Source of the DNA: a bacterium
GTDB taxonomy: Bacteria > Patescibacteriota > Saccharimonadia > Saccharimonadales > SZUA-47
Reading direction: 5' to 3'
DNA length: 46,884 nucleotides
Assembly: GCA_030427445.1 (NCBI GenBank)
Contig: JAUIBQ010000008.1
Span: 1 to 46,884 of the forward strand
This document shows positions 6,849-15,164 of the stretch, one piece after another. The translations under genes and the position numbers were made by a program. Numbering within the stretch: the stretch's first letter is position 1; each line of letters begins with the position of its first letter. The notes under the pieces are model-generated. The model did no database searches. It was not told where the DNA came from and saw only the letters and a list, made by a program, of their open reading frames with translations.

Positions 6849-7364
6849 TTATAAAACGATCATTGCAATGGCCATCAATGCCATACCAACGTCTTCAACA
6901 AAGCTAATGCGAGAGAGCGGGAGTTTGATGATGTTACCTAAACACACGCAATGAACGTCCTCTTTGCTCATTATTGACTTCGCTACACCGATGGAGCTAA
7001 CGAGAGATACAACGAGCACCACACCATTGAGGACTAGAGAATTACCACTACCCGCTAAATATAAGACGCCGAACAACAACTGCAAAAACGGGTATGAGAA
7101 TGCGTACGCAAGACTTTTCTTTGCGATAATGTCATAACTCTGAAATCCATATGCGAACTCGCGAATGTTAATTAATTTAAACGCTGCGAAAACGACAAAG
7201 AACACACCCATAAAGCTTTCCATAAATGCAAACACCGTGATGCTGTCACTTGGTGTCCAGATGTACGCGAGAGCAGTAATGACGAGCATCACACCGACAA
7301 ACTTGAGGTACTCTAGCTTAGTATCCGGCTGATTATGATGCATCATGTGGTTATGGTCGTCCAT
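6849..7364 (-). CDS. MauE/DoxX-like membrane protein
   Basis: 171 residues with four predicted membrane helices: roughly 20-40, 45-65, 85-125 (one or two helices) and 150-170. The His-rich N-terminus (HNHMMHHN) and the CVCLGN motif before the last helix recall the CGCFG motif of the MauE branch of the DoxX-like superfamily. Those proteins are thought to help disulfide or redox maturation of partners, or metal-related processes. A function in metal or thiol redox is therefore an inference only. TATACT lies 8 bases before the ATG (complement strand), so it probably has its own promoter. Followed by the MarR gene. Confidence 0.65.
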   Translation of the reverse strand: MDDHNHMMHHNQPDTKLEYLKFVGVMLVITALAYIWTPSDSITVFAFMESFMGVFFVVFAAFKLINIREFAYGFQSYDIIAKKSLAYAFSYPFLQLLFGVLYLAGSGNSLVLNGVVLVVSLVSSIGVAKSIMSKEDVHCVCLGNIIKLPLSRISFVEDVGMALMAIAMIVL

Positions 7365-7395
7365 GTGTTACCAGTATAATACATAGTTCGCGACA

Positions 7396-8175
7396 CTAAG
7401 CATTCATGTTCGCGTACGCATCGCCTAATCGCTGCCACTGCTCAAAATCAAGTTGCTGCGCTCGAAGGTTTCCATCGACAGTAGCTTGTGTTAATAGTTG
7501 TGCTACTTGCTCTTTTGATAGGTGCGATGAATTCTGTAATGAGTTAGCAAGTTTTTTACGCTTCTGTGAAAAGCAGAAGGAAACGAGAGAAGTAAAAACG
7601 TCAAATGGCGTGGAAATCACTGGTTTATGTCGCCGATTCATAACCACTACTTGCGAATCAACTTTAGGTGGTGGTGTAAACAATTCTGCTGGCACCTCTA
7701 CGCCTAAACTACACTCAAACCAATATTGAGCGACACATGAAAGTGTACTCATTTTCCCCGGGTCAGCAGCTATTCTTTCCGCTACTTCTTTTTGTACAAG
7801 CAACACAGCACATGATGGTATATTTTCAGTTTCAGTGATTTGTCTGATGAGATGACTCGTTAAGTAATAAGGAATATTAGCTACTATCTTGAAATCCGTT
7901 GGTAGTTCAGTAAAATCAAAGGTTCTGATATCGCCTTCGATAACTGATACATTATCGTATGGGGTAAATTTACTAGTAAGACCGGCGATTAAATCTTGAT
8001 CAAACTCGAGAGCAATTACAGTAGCGCCAGTTTCAGCAAGCTTTGAAGTCAGTGGACCTTTTCCTGGTCCGACTTCTAAGACTGTGTCGGTGTCTTTAAT
8101 ATCGGCATCACTCACAATACTATCTAGAGTAGCTTCATCGTGTAGCCAATGTTGTCCAAGCTCCTTTTTCGTCAT
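7396..8175 (-). CDS. rsmA: 16S rRNA dimethyladenosine transferase
   Basis: Dimethylates the two adjacent adenines near the 3' end of 16S rRNA (KsgA reaction). 259 residues, the normal length. It shows KKELGQHWLHD at the start, the SAM-binding motif VLEVGPGKGPLT, acidic motif II (ALEFDQD) and the catalytic NIPYYLTSHLI motif IV, with the small helical C-terminal domain after about residue 190. The ORF track starts at a GTG (8178), but the next codon is ATG at 8173-8175, and TACAAT (complement of 8183-8188) ends exactly seven bases before it, so a leaderless ATG start is preferred. The TAC AAT box lies in the short gap after the upstream membrane-protein gene. Confidence 0.95.
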   Translation of the reverse strand: MTKKELGQHWLHDEATLDSIVSDADIKDTDTVLEVGPGKGPLTSKLAETGATVIALEFDQDLIAGLTSKFTPYDNVSVIEGDIRTFDFTELPTDFKIVANIPYYLTSHLIRQITETENIPSCAVLLVQKEVAERIAADPGKMSTLSCVAQYWFECSLGVEVPAELFTPPPKVDSQVVVMNRRHKPVISTPFDVFTSLVSFCFSQKRKKLANSLQNSSHLSKEQVAQLLTQATVDGNLRAQQLDFEQWQRLGDAYANMNA

Positions 8176-8195
8176 CACCTGTATTGTAACAGGAT

Positions 8196-9077
8196 TTATA
8201 AAGTTTTGACTGAACTGAAAAGATTTTTAAACTGAGACTTTAAATTCTCGGAAATGTAAAATCCTGGATTTTCTTTATAGTTATCAATCATTTCCGGCAT
8301 TAGGCCTTCAGAATAGTTTAACGGCGTGTTTAGATGGAAACGAAGTCCTGCGATACCCTCAAGGCTAGGGTCAATAATCACAGCCGAAGAATAATACCCC
8401 GTGCAGTAGCCAATACCATTCGGGATTCCTGCTTCAAATTTCTCGAATGCGTACATTGTGTCAGTGTCGAGCAAGGTTTTAGTGAGCGTGACGTAATCTT
8501 GTGGCTTATCTACTGTTTCATCTCTATCTACACTCTCGCCTTCTTCAAGTTTGTAGTCATCTAATGAAGATCCATCGAACACAGCACCTATCCGTGGGTC
8601 TAAGCATGTTCCGTCGGATCCGAAAGGTTGATAGTCAGAAGTCGAAGCACTAAACCGAACAGCACTCATGTTTGTAAAAGTGCCTGTTATTAAGCTGCCA
8701 GATTCGCCTTCGCTTTCTTCGGTTGCAACTTCCCCCCAATCAGCAGGGTATTCGAAACCAAAAGCTAGAGAAGTGTTTTCATATCCTGTAAATTCATTTT
8801 CTTCTACTGCTTCAGTTGCTTGATTACTATCGTCTATAATCGAGCTTTGGGCTGTATTGATGTTGTTGGCTTCGTCTTCATTTAGTTCTTCGAGATACAA
8901 ATACCCTACTACACCAAGTGCTGACACTAGAACAAGGACTAGCAGTCCTACAAGTAAACTCTTATGCGATTTTGGTTTATCCTGTGTTGAAGTCACTGAA
9001 ACCGGATCAGTTAGGTTTGTATTTTTTGTATCTATCGAACTATGTGTATTCTGGTTACTGCCTTTGTTGTCTTCCAT
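8196..9077 (-). CDS. Single-pass membrane protein with extracytoplasmic domain
   Basis: 293 residues: a polar, Ser/Thr/Asn-rich cytoplasmic tail (1-40), one strong membrane helix (SLLVGLLVLVLVSALGVVGYLYL, about 41-63), an acidic linker and an outside domain of about 190 residues. The outside domain starts ENTSLAFGFEYPADWGEV, resembling the start of the outside domain in the protein at 13149-14375 (NPNMSFEYPESYGTI). The pattern recalls PsbP-like and other secreted 'FEYP..W' domains. It has two Cys pairs that might form disulfides. A strong ribosome site (GAGGAAGTG) precedes the ATG. Function unknown. It sits between the G5/transglycosylase gene and rsmA on the same strand. Confidence 0.75.
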   Translation of the reverse strand: MEDNKGSNQNTHSSIDTKNTNLTDPVSVTSTQDKPKSHKSLLVGLLVLVLVSALGVVGYLYLEELNEDEANNINTAQSSIIDDSNQATEAVEENEFTGYENTSLAFGFEYPADWGEVATEESEGESGSLITGTFTNMSAVRFSASTSDYQPFGSDGTCLDPRIGAVFDGSSLDDYKLEEGESVDRDETVDKPQDYVTLTKTLLDTDTMYAFEKFEAGIPNGIGYCTGYYSSAVIIDPSLEGIAGLRFHLNTPLNYSEGLMPEMIDNYKENPGFYISENLKSQFKNLFSSVKTL

Positions 9078-9137
9078 ATATCACTTCCTCTTTATTGAAG
9101 ATATGATATCACTAATGCTTATATTAAGGAAAACTTA

Positions 9138-10397
9138 CTACCACCAATGTTGGACCAACCATGCGTTGTACGCGCCTTGCCAGCCACCGTACCGGCCAGC
9201 AGCGTAACCACTACACCACCGAAGCTGAGTTACAGGGTTAGTTAGATAATCTCCACCAACACTAGCCATCTTGCTTGCAGGTAATGATTGGCACAATCCA
9301 TACGCACCTGACGAGCTATTTCTAGCGCCTGGCCTCCAACCTGACTCTCGTGAAATAATATAGTCTACATACGCATAATCCGACTCAGCTATACCCGCAG
9401 CCGCCATAAGAGATGCCTTATCCCCGGAGACATTAATAGTTGCGCTAAGAGTAGCAGGTTTAGTCCCGCGTCGTACACGAGCTGTAACAGGCTTTTTAAC
9501 CGTAACTGTTTGCAATTCTCTTCTTTGTGTTTCATTTCCCTCGTCATCTAGCGTCACTTCATAAATCACCGCTTCTACACCATCTACACCTGGTATTTCA
9601 ACTTCTGTGGTGCCAACCTCCATGTTGTCATCCTCAACATACTCTGTGTCGAAAGGTATAGATCTATTTTGTGATACGGTTGTGATGCCCGCTTTGTTTA
9701 CTGCGACTAGCTCTGTGTCACTTAGTAGGGTTTCTGGGCTTGAAGGTTGTATCGTTTCATCGAGCCCCAATACAATGCCCTTTTCTTCTAACAACTCACC
9801 GACTGTGCTTGCTGTTGTCCGAACGGATGTCAAGCTTCCGTAGATATTCATCTGAATTTCTTTTGAGCGTTTTATCTCTATTTTCTGTGCAGGCTCGATA
9901 GCTAATGAAGGAGTTTCTTCGACGGGCAGCACTAGGATTTCATCCTCTGCTTCAAGTTCTAGACCGGCTTCTTGCGCAATCAAACGTGGTGACTTCTGTG
10001 CACTTAGAGTCGTAACCGTCCTATCCCCGTCTATTAACGCTATCGGCCTAGCACGGTAGACGGTTATCTGCATATCATCAAACTCGACAGGCTCTTCAAG
10101 ACCAGGCTCTACGATATCTTCTTCGATAATGTCTATGCCTTGTTTCTCTAACACTTCAGCAACGGTAGTTGCGCGAGTGGTGATTGTCAGCTTCTGGTCG
10201 TCTACGTAAATCTCCGCATACCTGATATCATTCGCACCTTGAGTTGAACCTCCAAACGAAATAAAAGCCGCCATGCCAAAAAACAATGTGATAAAGAAAA
10301 TACTCACGGGTATAAAAAATGGATGACGCATCCAAAATGGCGATTTTTTATGTAATTTCTTCTTAAGTTTGTGAATCTTTTTCTGCATAGGGATCAT
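9138..10397 (-). CDS. G5/DUF348 protein with transglycosylase-like domain
   Basis: Probable cell-wall lytic enzyme, reminiscent of resuscitation-promoting factors. 419 residues: a Lys-rich cytoplasmic start, a membrane helix at about 29-50 (FIPVSIFFITLFFGMAAF), DUF348-type repeats at about 58-115, 120-180 and 180-235 (e.g. ITTRATTVAEVLEKQGI, RTTASTVGELLEEKGI), a G5 domain at about 235-320 (EVEIPGVDGVEAVIYEVTLDD..) and a C-terminal lysozyme-like domain at about 335-419 (YIISRESGWRPGARNSSSGAYGLCQ). The Glu in SRESGW is the likely catalytic acid. Peptidoglycan is the expected substrate. A second ATG nine bases downstream is an alternative start. Its neighbours on the same strand are a NUDIX gene and a membrane-anchored protein. 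Confidence 0.88.
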   Translation of the reverse strand: MIPMQKKIHKLKKKLHKKSPFWMRHPFFIPVSIFFITLFFGMAAFISFGGSTQGANDIRYAEIYVDDQKLTITTRATTVAEVLEKQGIDIIEEDIVEPGLEEPVEFDDMQITVYRARPIALIDGDRTVTTLSAQKSPRLIAQEAGLELEAEDEILVLPVEETPSLAIEPAQKIEIKRSKEIQMNIYGSLTSVRTTASTVGELLEEKGIVLGLDETIQPSSPETLLSDTELVAVNKAGITTVSQNRSIPFDTEYVEDDNMEVGTTEVEIPGVDGVEAVIYEVTLDDEGNETQRRELQTVTVKKPVTARVRRGTKPATLSATINVSGDKASLMAAAGIAESDYAYVDYIISRESGWRPGARNSSSGAYGLCQSLPASKMASVGGDYLTNPVTQLRWCSGYAAGRYGGWQGAYNAWLVQHWW

Positions 10398-10468
10398 GCT
10401 GAAAGCGCGTATAGTAAAATGTCTATATCAGTTATGCACGCTTTAAAGCATAGGTAATTATACCAGAT

Positions 10469-10930
10469 TTAGAGAGATATATCACTTGGCAAGGCCCTGC
10501 CAACTTCTCTTGCAGTGGGCTTAAACCATCGAATCTCTCGTATCTCGTATGATGGTTTTATGGAACTGATATCGGTATCGGTTACTAATGACTTGAACAA
10601 AATCACTCGAAAAAGCAGCCCTGATACGTTCATAATCCTCGTCCCTTCATGCAGAGGTTCCACAACCTGTACATCCAAGCTAAGCTCTTCGTAAACTTCA
10701 CGCATTGCCGCTTCTTTAGGTGATTCACCAAACTTAACACCCCCACCTGGCAGCATCCAAGTATCAGCACCAAAAGAATGCTTAACTAACAAAACTCTGC
10801 CATCAGGCCGATATATCGCAACTCGAGCACGCAGAAATAACGGTGCAAAGAACCACATCAGAGGCCACAAAAGGATATAAAGCGTTTTGCTGAGTAGTCT
10901 ATATTTGCTCAATCGGTGCAAAATCAGCAT
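10469..10930 (-). CDS. NUDIX hydrolase
   Basis: 153 residues with the NUDIX box GGGVKFGESPKEAAMREVYEELSL (residues about 62-85, shown here in separate parts: G-x5-E-x7-REVYEEL). The usual Gly after EEL is Ser. It hydrolyses a nucleoside diphosphate linked to another group; the exact substrate cannot be told. The first 35 residues form a hydrophobic basic segment (LYILLWPLMWFFAPLFLRARVAIY) that may associate with the membrane. The start overlaps the end of the helicase gene by 32 bases, so translation is probably coupled. A later start at Met-25 would remove most of the hydrophobic part and is possible. Confidence 0.82.
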   Translation of the reverse strand: MLILHRLSKYRLLSKTLYILLWPLMWFFAPLFLRARVAIYRPDGRVLLVKHSFGADTWMLPGGGVKFGESPKEAAMREVYEELSLDVQVVEPLHEGTRIMNVSGLLFRVILFKSLVTDTDISSIKPSYEIREIRWFKPTAREVGRALPSDISL

Positions 10931-13103
10931 CTAACTTCTTCATTCCTTTACGTCCAAAATCAATCGCGAGCATACTTCCGTTCGTATCTCGCACGACGCC
11001 TACTCCAAATAGTGGATGCTTAACTTTCATGCCGACAGAAAAGTCAGGCACAAAACGCTCACCACTCGGCTGTTTTTGAGAGCTAATTTTCTCTGCCCAA
11101 TTGCTCAAGTTTTCACTACTTGAATAATCCTGCTTTCGCAGAGCACCACTGTCACCACTAGAAAATCCGCCGTATCCTTCACGTACTTCCTCTCCGTCAA
11201 TTTCACTTAAAAATCGTGCTGGAGGGTTGTGCTGTGTGCCACCGAAAAGCATTCGCGACGACGCATGATACAAGTAGAGCTCTTCTTTTGCACGAGTCAT
11301 GCCAACGTAACAAAGCCGACGTTCTTCTTCGAGTTCTGACTGGTCATACATCGCTCTTGAATGCGGGAAAACCGTTTCTTCCATACCTGCGATAAACACG
11401 ACTGGAAACTCCAGTCCTTTTGCTGCATGAATCGTCATAAGTGTAACGGAATTGTTCTGTTGATCTAACTTATCAACATCCGCAACAAGTGAAACTTCTT
11501 CCAAAAATGCGCTGAGACCAATATCCGAAAAACTCGAAGCAACACTTGAAAGTTCGCGTACGTTTTCTTCTCTGGCTTCTCCAGCTGGAGTACCGTCGCG
11601 TAAATGCTCGTAATAATTTATCCGTCGGACAAGAGTATCAATGATTGTTGATGCAGAGCTATCTTCAGAAATTAACTGTACCCCTACCACTATGTCAGCA
11701 AGGTCTAACAAACCAGTTTTTGCCTTTGCCGGTAATGAGGGGATGTCCGCAGCATGTTGTAGCGACTCGAGTAAGCTTGCATCATTTTCTTGTTGCCATT
11801 CGTAAAATCGCTGCAAACTTTTTGCACCAATCCCTCGCGCTGGCACATTAACGATTCGCTCAAAACTAACTCGATCTGATGGCTGATAGATAAATCTAAG
11901 ATACGCTAAGATATCCTTAATTTCTTTACGGTCGTAAAATCGCTGCCCGCCGATAATTTTATACGGCACCCCGTAGTGCAAAAATGCTTCTTCGATAGCA
12001 CGGCTCTGTGCGTTAGTCCTGTACAGAACACAGAAATCTTTCAGCTGTCTTACGCCCGCATCTGTTGCAGTTTTAATCTTACGCACGATAGACTCTGCTT
12101 CATTTCGCTGTGTTCCTACTGCAATAATCTGCACCGCTTTACCACTCGTGCTATCGGTCCAAAGCTTTTTATCACTACGTTGTTGGTTTTTTGTAATCAC
12201 TGCATGAGCGGCATCCAATATTGGTTTAGTTGAACGGTAGTTTTGTTCTAGTTTTATGACAGTTGTATCTTTAAAATCTCGCTCAAAGTTTAGGATATTG
12301 CGAAAATCAGCTCCACGAAACGCATAGATTGACTGCCAATCATCACCTACTACAGCGATGTTTTTGTTTTCATTCACAAGCATCTTGATAAGCTTGTATT
12401 GCGCTCCGTTGGTGTCTTGGTACTCATCGATCATGATGTACTTGAACTTACTACGGTATCTTTCACGTACTTCAGGAACTCCTGATAACAACTGCAATGT
12501 TTTCATTATCAAATCGTCAAAATCAAGTGCTCCTGATTCTTTCAGTAGTTTCTGATACAGCGGGTAGACATCTGCGGCATTATTCTGTATCGGTGAACGA
12601 GCTGTACTGCGATATTCATCAGGTGAAATCGCTTCGTTTTTCGCGCTCGAAATAGCGTTTGCAATACTGCGCGGTGGGAACGTTTTTTCGTCTATGCCAA
12701 GTTCTTTGCTGACTTGTTTTATCGCCGCTAGCTTGTCTGATTCATCATAAATTACAAAACTCGATGGCACGCCAATGTGCTCACCATCCCGCCTGAGAAA
12801 ACGTACGCATACGCTATGGAATGTACCCATGAATGGCAGGAAGCTTCTGTTATCAGGATTTTTACCTAACAACTGAGCGACTCGCTCACGCATTTCACGC
12901 GCTGCCTTATTTGTGAAAGTAACAGCCAAAATCTCATCAGGAAACGCTAAATTCTCAAGCAATATATAAGCAAGCCGATGAGTGAGCGTCTTTGTCTTCC
13001 CAGAGCCTGCACCTGCCTGAATAAGCAATGGGCCATCTGTCGTTACTACCGCACGTTCCTGCTCAGGGTTAAGACCCTGAAGTATTGTTTGTTTGTCTAA
13101 CAT
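10899..13103 (-). CDS. pcrA: UvrD/PcrA-type superfamily 1 DNA helicase
   Basis: 3'-5' DNA helicase for repair and replication-fork maintenance. About 734 residues, matching PcrA/UvrD length. Motif I is AGAGSGKTKTLTHR (about 30-43), followed by TFTNKAAREMRERV. Motif II is DEYQDTN, motif III GDDWQSIYAFRGAD, motif IV QNYRS, motif V TIHAAKGLEFPVVFI and motif VI CYVGMTRAKEELYL. The C-terminal 55 residues form the Tudor-like domain (VKHPLFGVGVV..IDFGRKG) that contacts RNA polymerase in PcrA. The ORF track starts at GTG 13109; the ATG at 13101-13103 is preferred, as TACAAT (complement of 13113-13118) is nine bases upstream. The stop overlaps the NUDIX start. Confidence 0.93.
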   Translation of the reverse strand: MLDKQTILQGLNPEQERAVVTTDGPLLIQAGAGSGKTKTLTHRLAYILLENLAFPDEILAVTFTNKAAREMRERVAQLLGKNPDNRSFLPFMGTFHSVCVRFLRRDGEHIGVPSSFVIYDESDKLAAIKQVSKELGIDEKTFPPRSIANAISSAKNEAISPDEYRSTARSPIQNNAADVYPLYQKLLKESGALDFDDLIMKTLQLLSGVPEVRERYRSKFKYIMIDEYQDTNGAQYKLIKMLVNENKNIAVVGDDWQSIYAFRGADFRNILNFERDFKDTTVIKLEQNYRSTKPILDAAHAVITKNQQRSDKKLWTDSTSGKAVQIIAVGTQRNEAESIVRKIKTATDAGVRQLKDFCVLYRTNAQSRAIEEAFLHYGVPYKIIGGQRFYDRKEIKDILAYLRFIYQPSDRVSFERIVNVPARGIGAKSLQRFYEWQQENDASLLESLQHAADIPSLPAKAKTGLLDLADIVVGVQLISEDSSASTIIDTLVRRINYYEHLRDGTPAGEAREENVRELSSVASSFSDIGLSAFLEEVSLVADVDKLDQQNNSVTLMTIHAAKGLEFPVVFIAGMEETVFPHSRAMYDQSELEEERRLCYVGMTRAKEELYLYHASSRMLFGGTQHNPPARFLSEIDGEEVREGYGGFSSGDSGALRKQDYSSSENLSNWAEKISSQKQPSGERFVPDFSVGMKVKHPLFGVGVVRDTNGSMLAIDFGRKGMKKLDADFAPIEQI

Positions 13104-13148
13104 TACCACTATATTGTAACAAGCTAGCGGTCGTTATTCAGATAGTTA

Positions 13149-14375
13149 TTACTCTTGATATGAAAGTGTATCTAAAATTGCTTTAAGCTCGAGTACTTCC
13201 GTATCTTCAGCAGTAAAAGCATCTTCTTCGCTTCCGAGTCCATAGTCGAATACGACAGATTCGTATGTAGCATCATTCGGTATCATCGAGATTCCTGCAA
13301 AGACATATGCGATACCTGCCGTTTCAAAGATAGCATAATTCTCTCCTGTCAAAAGTACGCTTGCTCCTTCTATCGCAGATTTAGTAGTAGATTCTAGATC
13401 TAGATATAAGATGCTCACCTCATCATTACTTACAGTATATGCCTGGAGGTTTAAAGTAGGGCTGTCGTGACCAGTAGGACCAACCCTGTCTTTAGTATTG
13501 AGAGTAAAGAAATAGTCACTATTTTCTTCAAAATAGAAATACTCTTTCCCGGGAACACCTGCGTCTCCTCGTGTGATAGTTCCATAGCTCTCTGGGTACT
13601 CAAAGCTCATATTTGGGTTAGTGAACGTTACTAAGTTGGTATCGTCATCGGCTTGCGTAACAGTGAACGTAAGCTCTGATAACCCATCATCACCCTCTTC
13701 GCTTCCATCTTCTTCGGTTGATTCGGCTTGTTTATTTTCCACGCCGTTTGACTGATTAACTTCTTTGGATTCAACTTCATTTTGGCTTTCACTATTTCCA
13801 ATGATCCTAAATGGCAGCAACTCACCACCAGGGATTACACCTGCATCAGCGAGAGCGTATACACCGATAAAACTTACTACTATAGCGAATACTATCGCTG
13901 CAACTTTACCAAATGCGCTCTCATGTTTTTCATGGATTGTAACGAAATACTTACGAGATTTTTTAAGTTCTTCTATCTTCTCTTCGCGTTCACTCTCTGC
14001 GTCTTGGACTGACTTTTCTTCATTTTCTGCTTGAGCGACAACATCACGCTCTTGCTCATCGTTTAGCGATGTATCTGTTTCTGTTTTCTCAGATTCTTCA
14101 GGTACTGATTCTGTTTTCGACTCCGCAAGCTCTGCTACGTTCTTAGAAGTTTCTTCTTCTAGTGGTTCAATCCTAATTTTTTTACTTGGTGCACTTTCTT
14201 TTTCTGGAGCTACTTCTTCGTCTGCTGATTGAGTCTGCTGATCTTTCTTAGACGCCAAAGTGGTATCGGACGCAGATTTATGACCAATAACCATTGGCTT
14301 AGATCCTATGTTTAACTTACTTTCTGATGGATCTACAACATCAAATGCTTTCGATTCGTCTTTTTTAGCTGCCAT
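13149..14375 (-). CDS. Membrane-anchored protein, acidic N-tail and outside domain
   Basis: 408 residues. The first 145 are charged, disordered and Glu/Ser/Lys-rich (repeated EESEKTE-type patches). A membrane helix follows at about 160-182 (VAAIVFAIVVSFIGVYALADAG), then an acidic linker and an outside domain of about 150 residues starting NPNMSFEYPESYGTI. The outside domain resembles in outline that of the 8196-9077 product, so the two may be distant paralogues. The gene begins three bases after the tpiA stop (TAA AAA ATG) and so is probably translated from the glycolytic transcript. Function unknown. The long cytoplasmic acidic tail is unusual for a simple surface anchor. Confidence 0.75.
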   Translation of the reverse strand: MAAKKDESKAFDVVDPSESKLNIGSKPMVIGHKSASDTTLASKKDQQTQSADEEVAPEKESAPSKKIRIEPLEEETSKNVAELAESKTESVPEESEKTETDTSLNDEQERDVVAQAENEEKSVQDAESEREEKIEELKKSRKYFVTIHEKHESAFGKVAAIVFAIVVSFIGVYALADAGVIPGGELLPFRIIGNSESQNEVESKEVNQSNGVENKQAESTEEDGSEEGDDGLSELTFTVTQADDDTNLVTFTNPNMSFEYPESYGTITRGDAGVPGKEYFYFEENSDYFFTLNTKDRVGPTGHDSPTLNLQAYTVSNDEVSILYLDLESTTKSAIEGASVLLTGENYAIFETAGIAYVFAGISMIPNDATYESVVFDYGLGSEEDAFTAEDTEVLELKAILDTLSYQE

Positions 14376-14378
14376 TTT

Positions 14379-15164
14379 TTATAGGTCCTTCATCTGGGCT
14401 ATTTTATACGCCGTATTGTGTATCGACGCGAACTGATCAGAGTCAAGACTCGCTCCGCCCACAAGAACACCATCACAATCTTTTAGCTCCATGAATGTTC
14501 GTGCATTATCTGGCTTTACGCTCCCACCATACAGGATTCGTGCATATTTTGCCGCTCGATCACCGTGTAGATCTTTAATTTGTTTACGTATAAAAGCCAT
14601 TGCTTCTTGAGCTTCTTCTGGTGTCGGTGTTTTTCCGGTGCCGATTGCCCAGACAGGTTCATATGCAATAACCATCACACTCATTTCACGACTAGTGATA
14701 TTAAGTGTGTCTGAACTAAGTTGTCTATGAAGTACGTGATGTGTTTCATTTGCGAGTCGTTCTTGCAGTGTCTCGCCAACACATAAAATAGGGATAATGT
14801 CATTTCTGATCGCGGCTTGGACTTTCTTAGCTAACACATCATCTGATTCATTAAATTTGTGACGTCTATCAGAATGCCCGATAATACTATAGTGAACTAT
14901 GTCATGCAGCATGGCCATTGAAACTTCACCAGTATATGCTCCAAAGTCATTATAAAATCCATCTTGTGATGCAAGGCGAAACTTTCGCCTATCTAAGTTG
15001 ACGCTGATCGGCTGCAACGCCAAAAAATTAGGCGCCAACACGCATTCAACGTTTTGACGGATTGCTATCTTCTCTTCCAGTCGATGCATAAAACGAGACG
15101 CTTCACCGACTTTAAGGTTCATCTTCCAGTTAGCAGCCACCATGACGGTTCTATTGTGTCTCAT
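14379..15164 (-). CDS. tpiA: Triosephosphate isomerase
   Basis: Interconverts dihydroxyacetone phosphate and glyceraldehyde-3-phosphate. 261 residues, normal. The N-terminal substrate Asn/Lys are in AANWKMN, the catalytic His in IIGHSDRRHKF, the catalytic Glu in VIAYEPVWAIGTG, and the phosphate loop is LYGGSVKPDNA. The usual GHSERR reads GHSDRR: the conserved Glu next to the catalytic His is Asp. The ATG follows the pgk stop directly (TAG ATG), so the two genes are translationally coupled. The stop is three bases before the next gene. Confidence 0.95.
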   Translation of the reverse strand: MRHNRTVMVAANWKMNLKVGEASRFMHRLEEKIAIRQNVECVLAPNFLALQPISVNLDRRKFRLASQDGFYNDFGAYTGEVSMAMLHDIVHYSIIGHSDRRHKFNESDDVLAKKVQAAIRNDIIPILCVGETLQERLANETHHVLHRQLSSDTLNITSREMSVMVIAYEPVWAIGTGKTPTPEEAQEAMAFIRKQIKDLHGDRAAKYARILYGGSVKPDNARTFMELKDCDGVLVGGASLDSDQFASIHNTAYKIAQMKDL

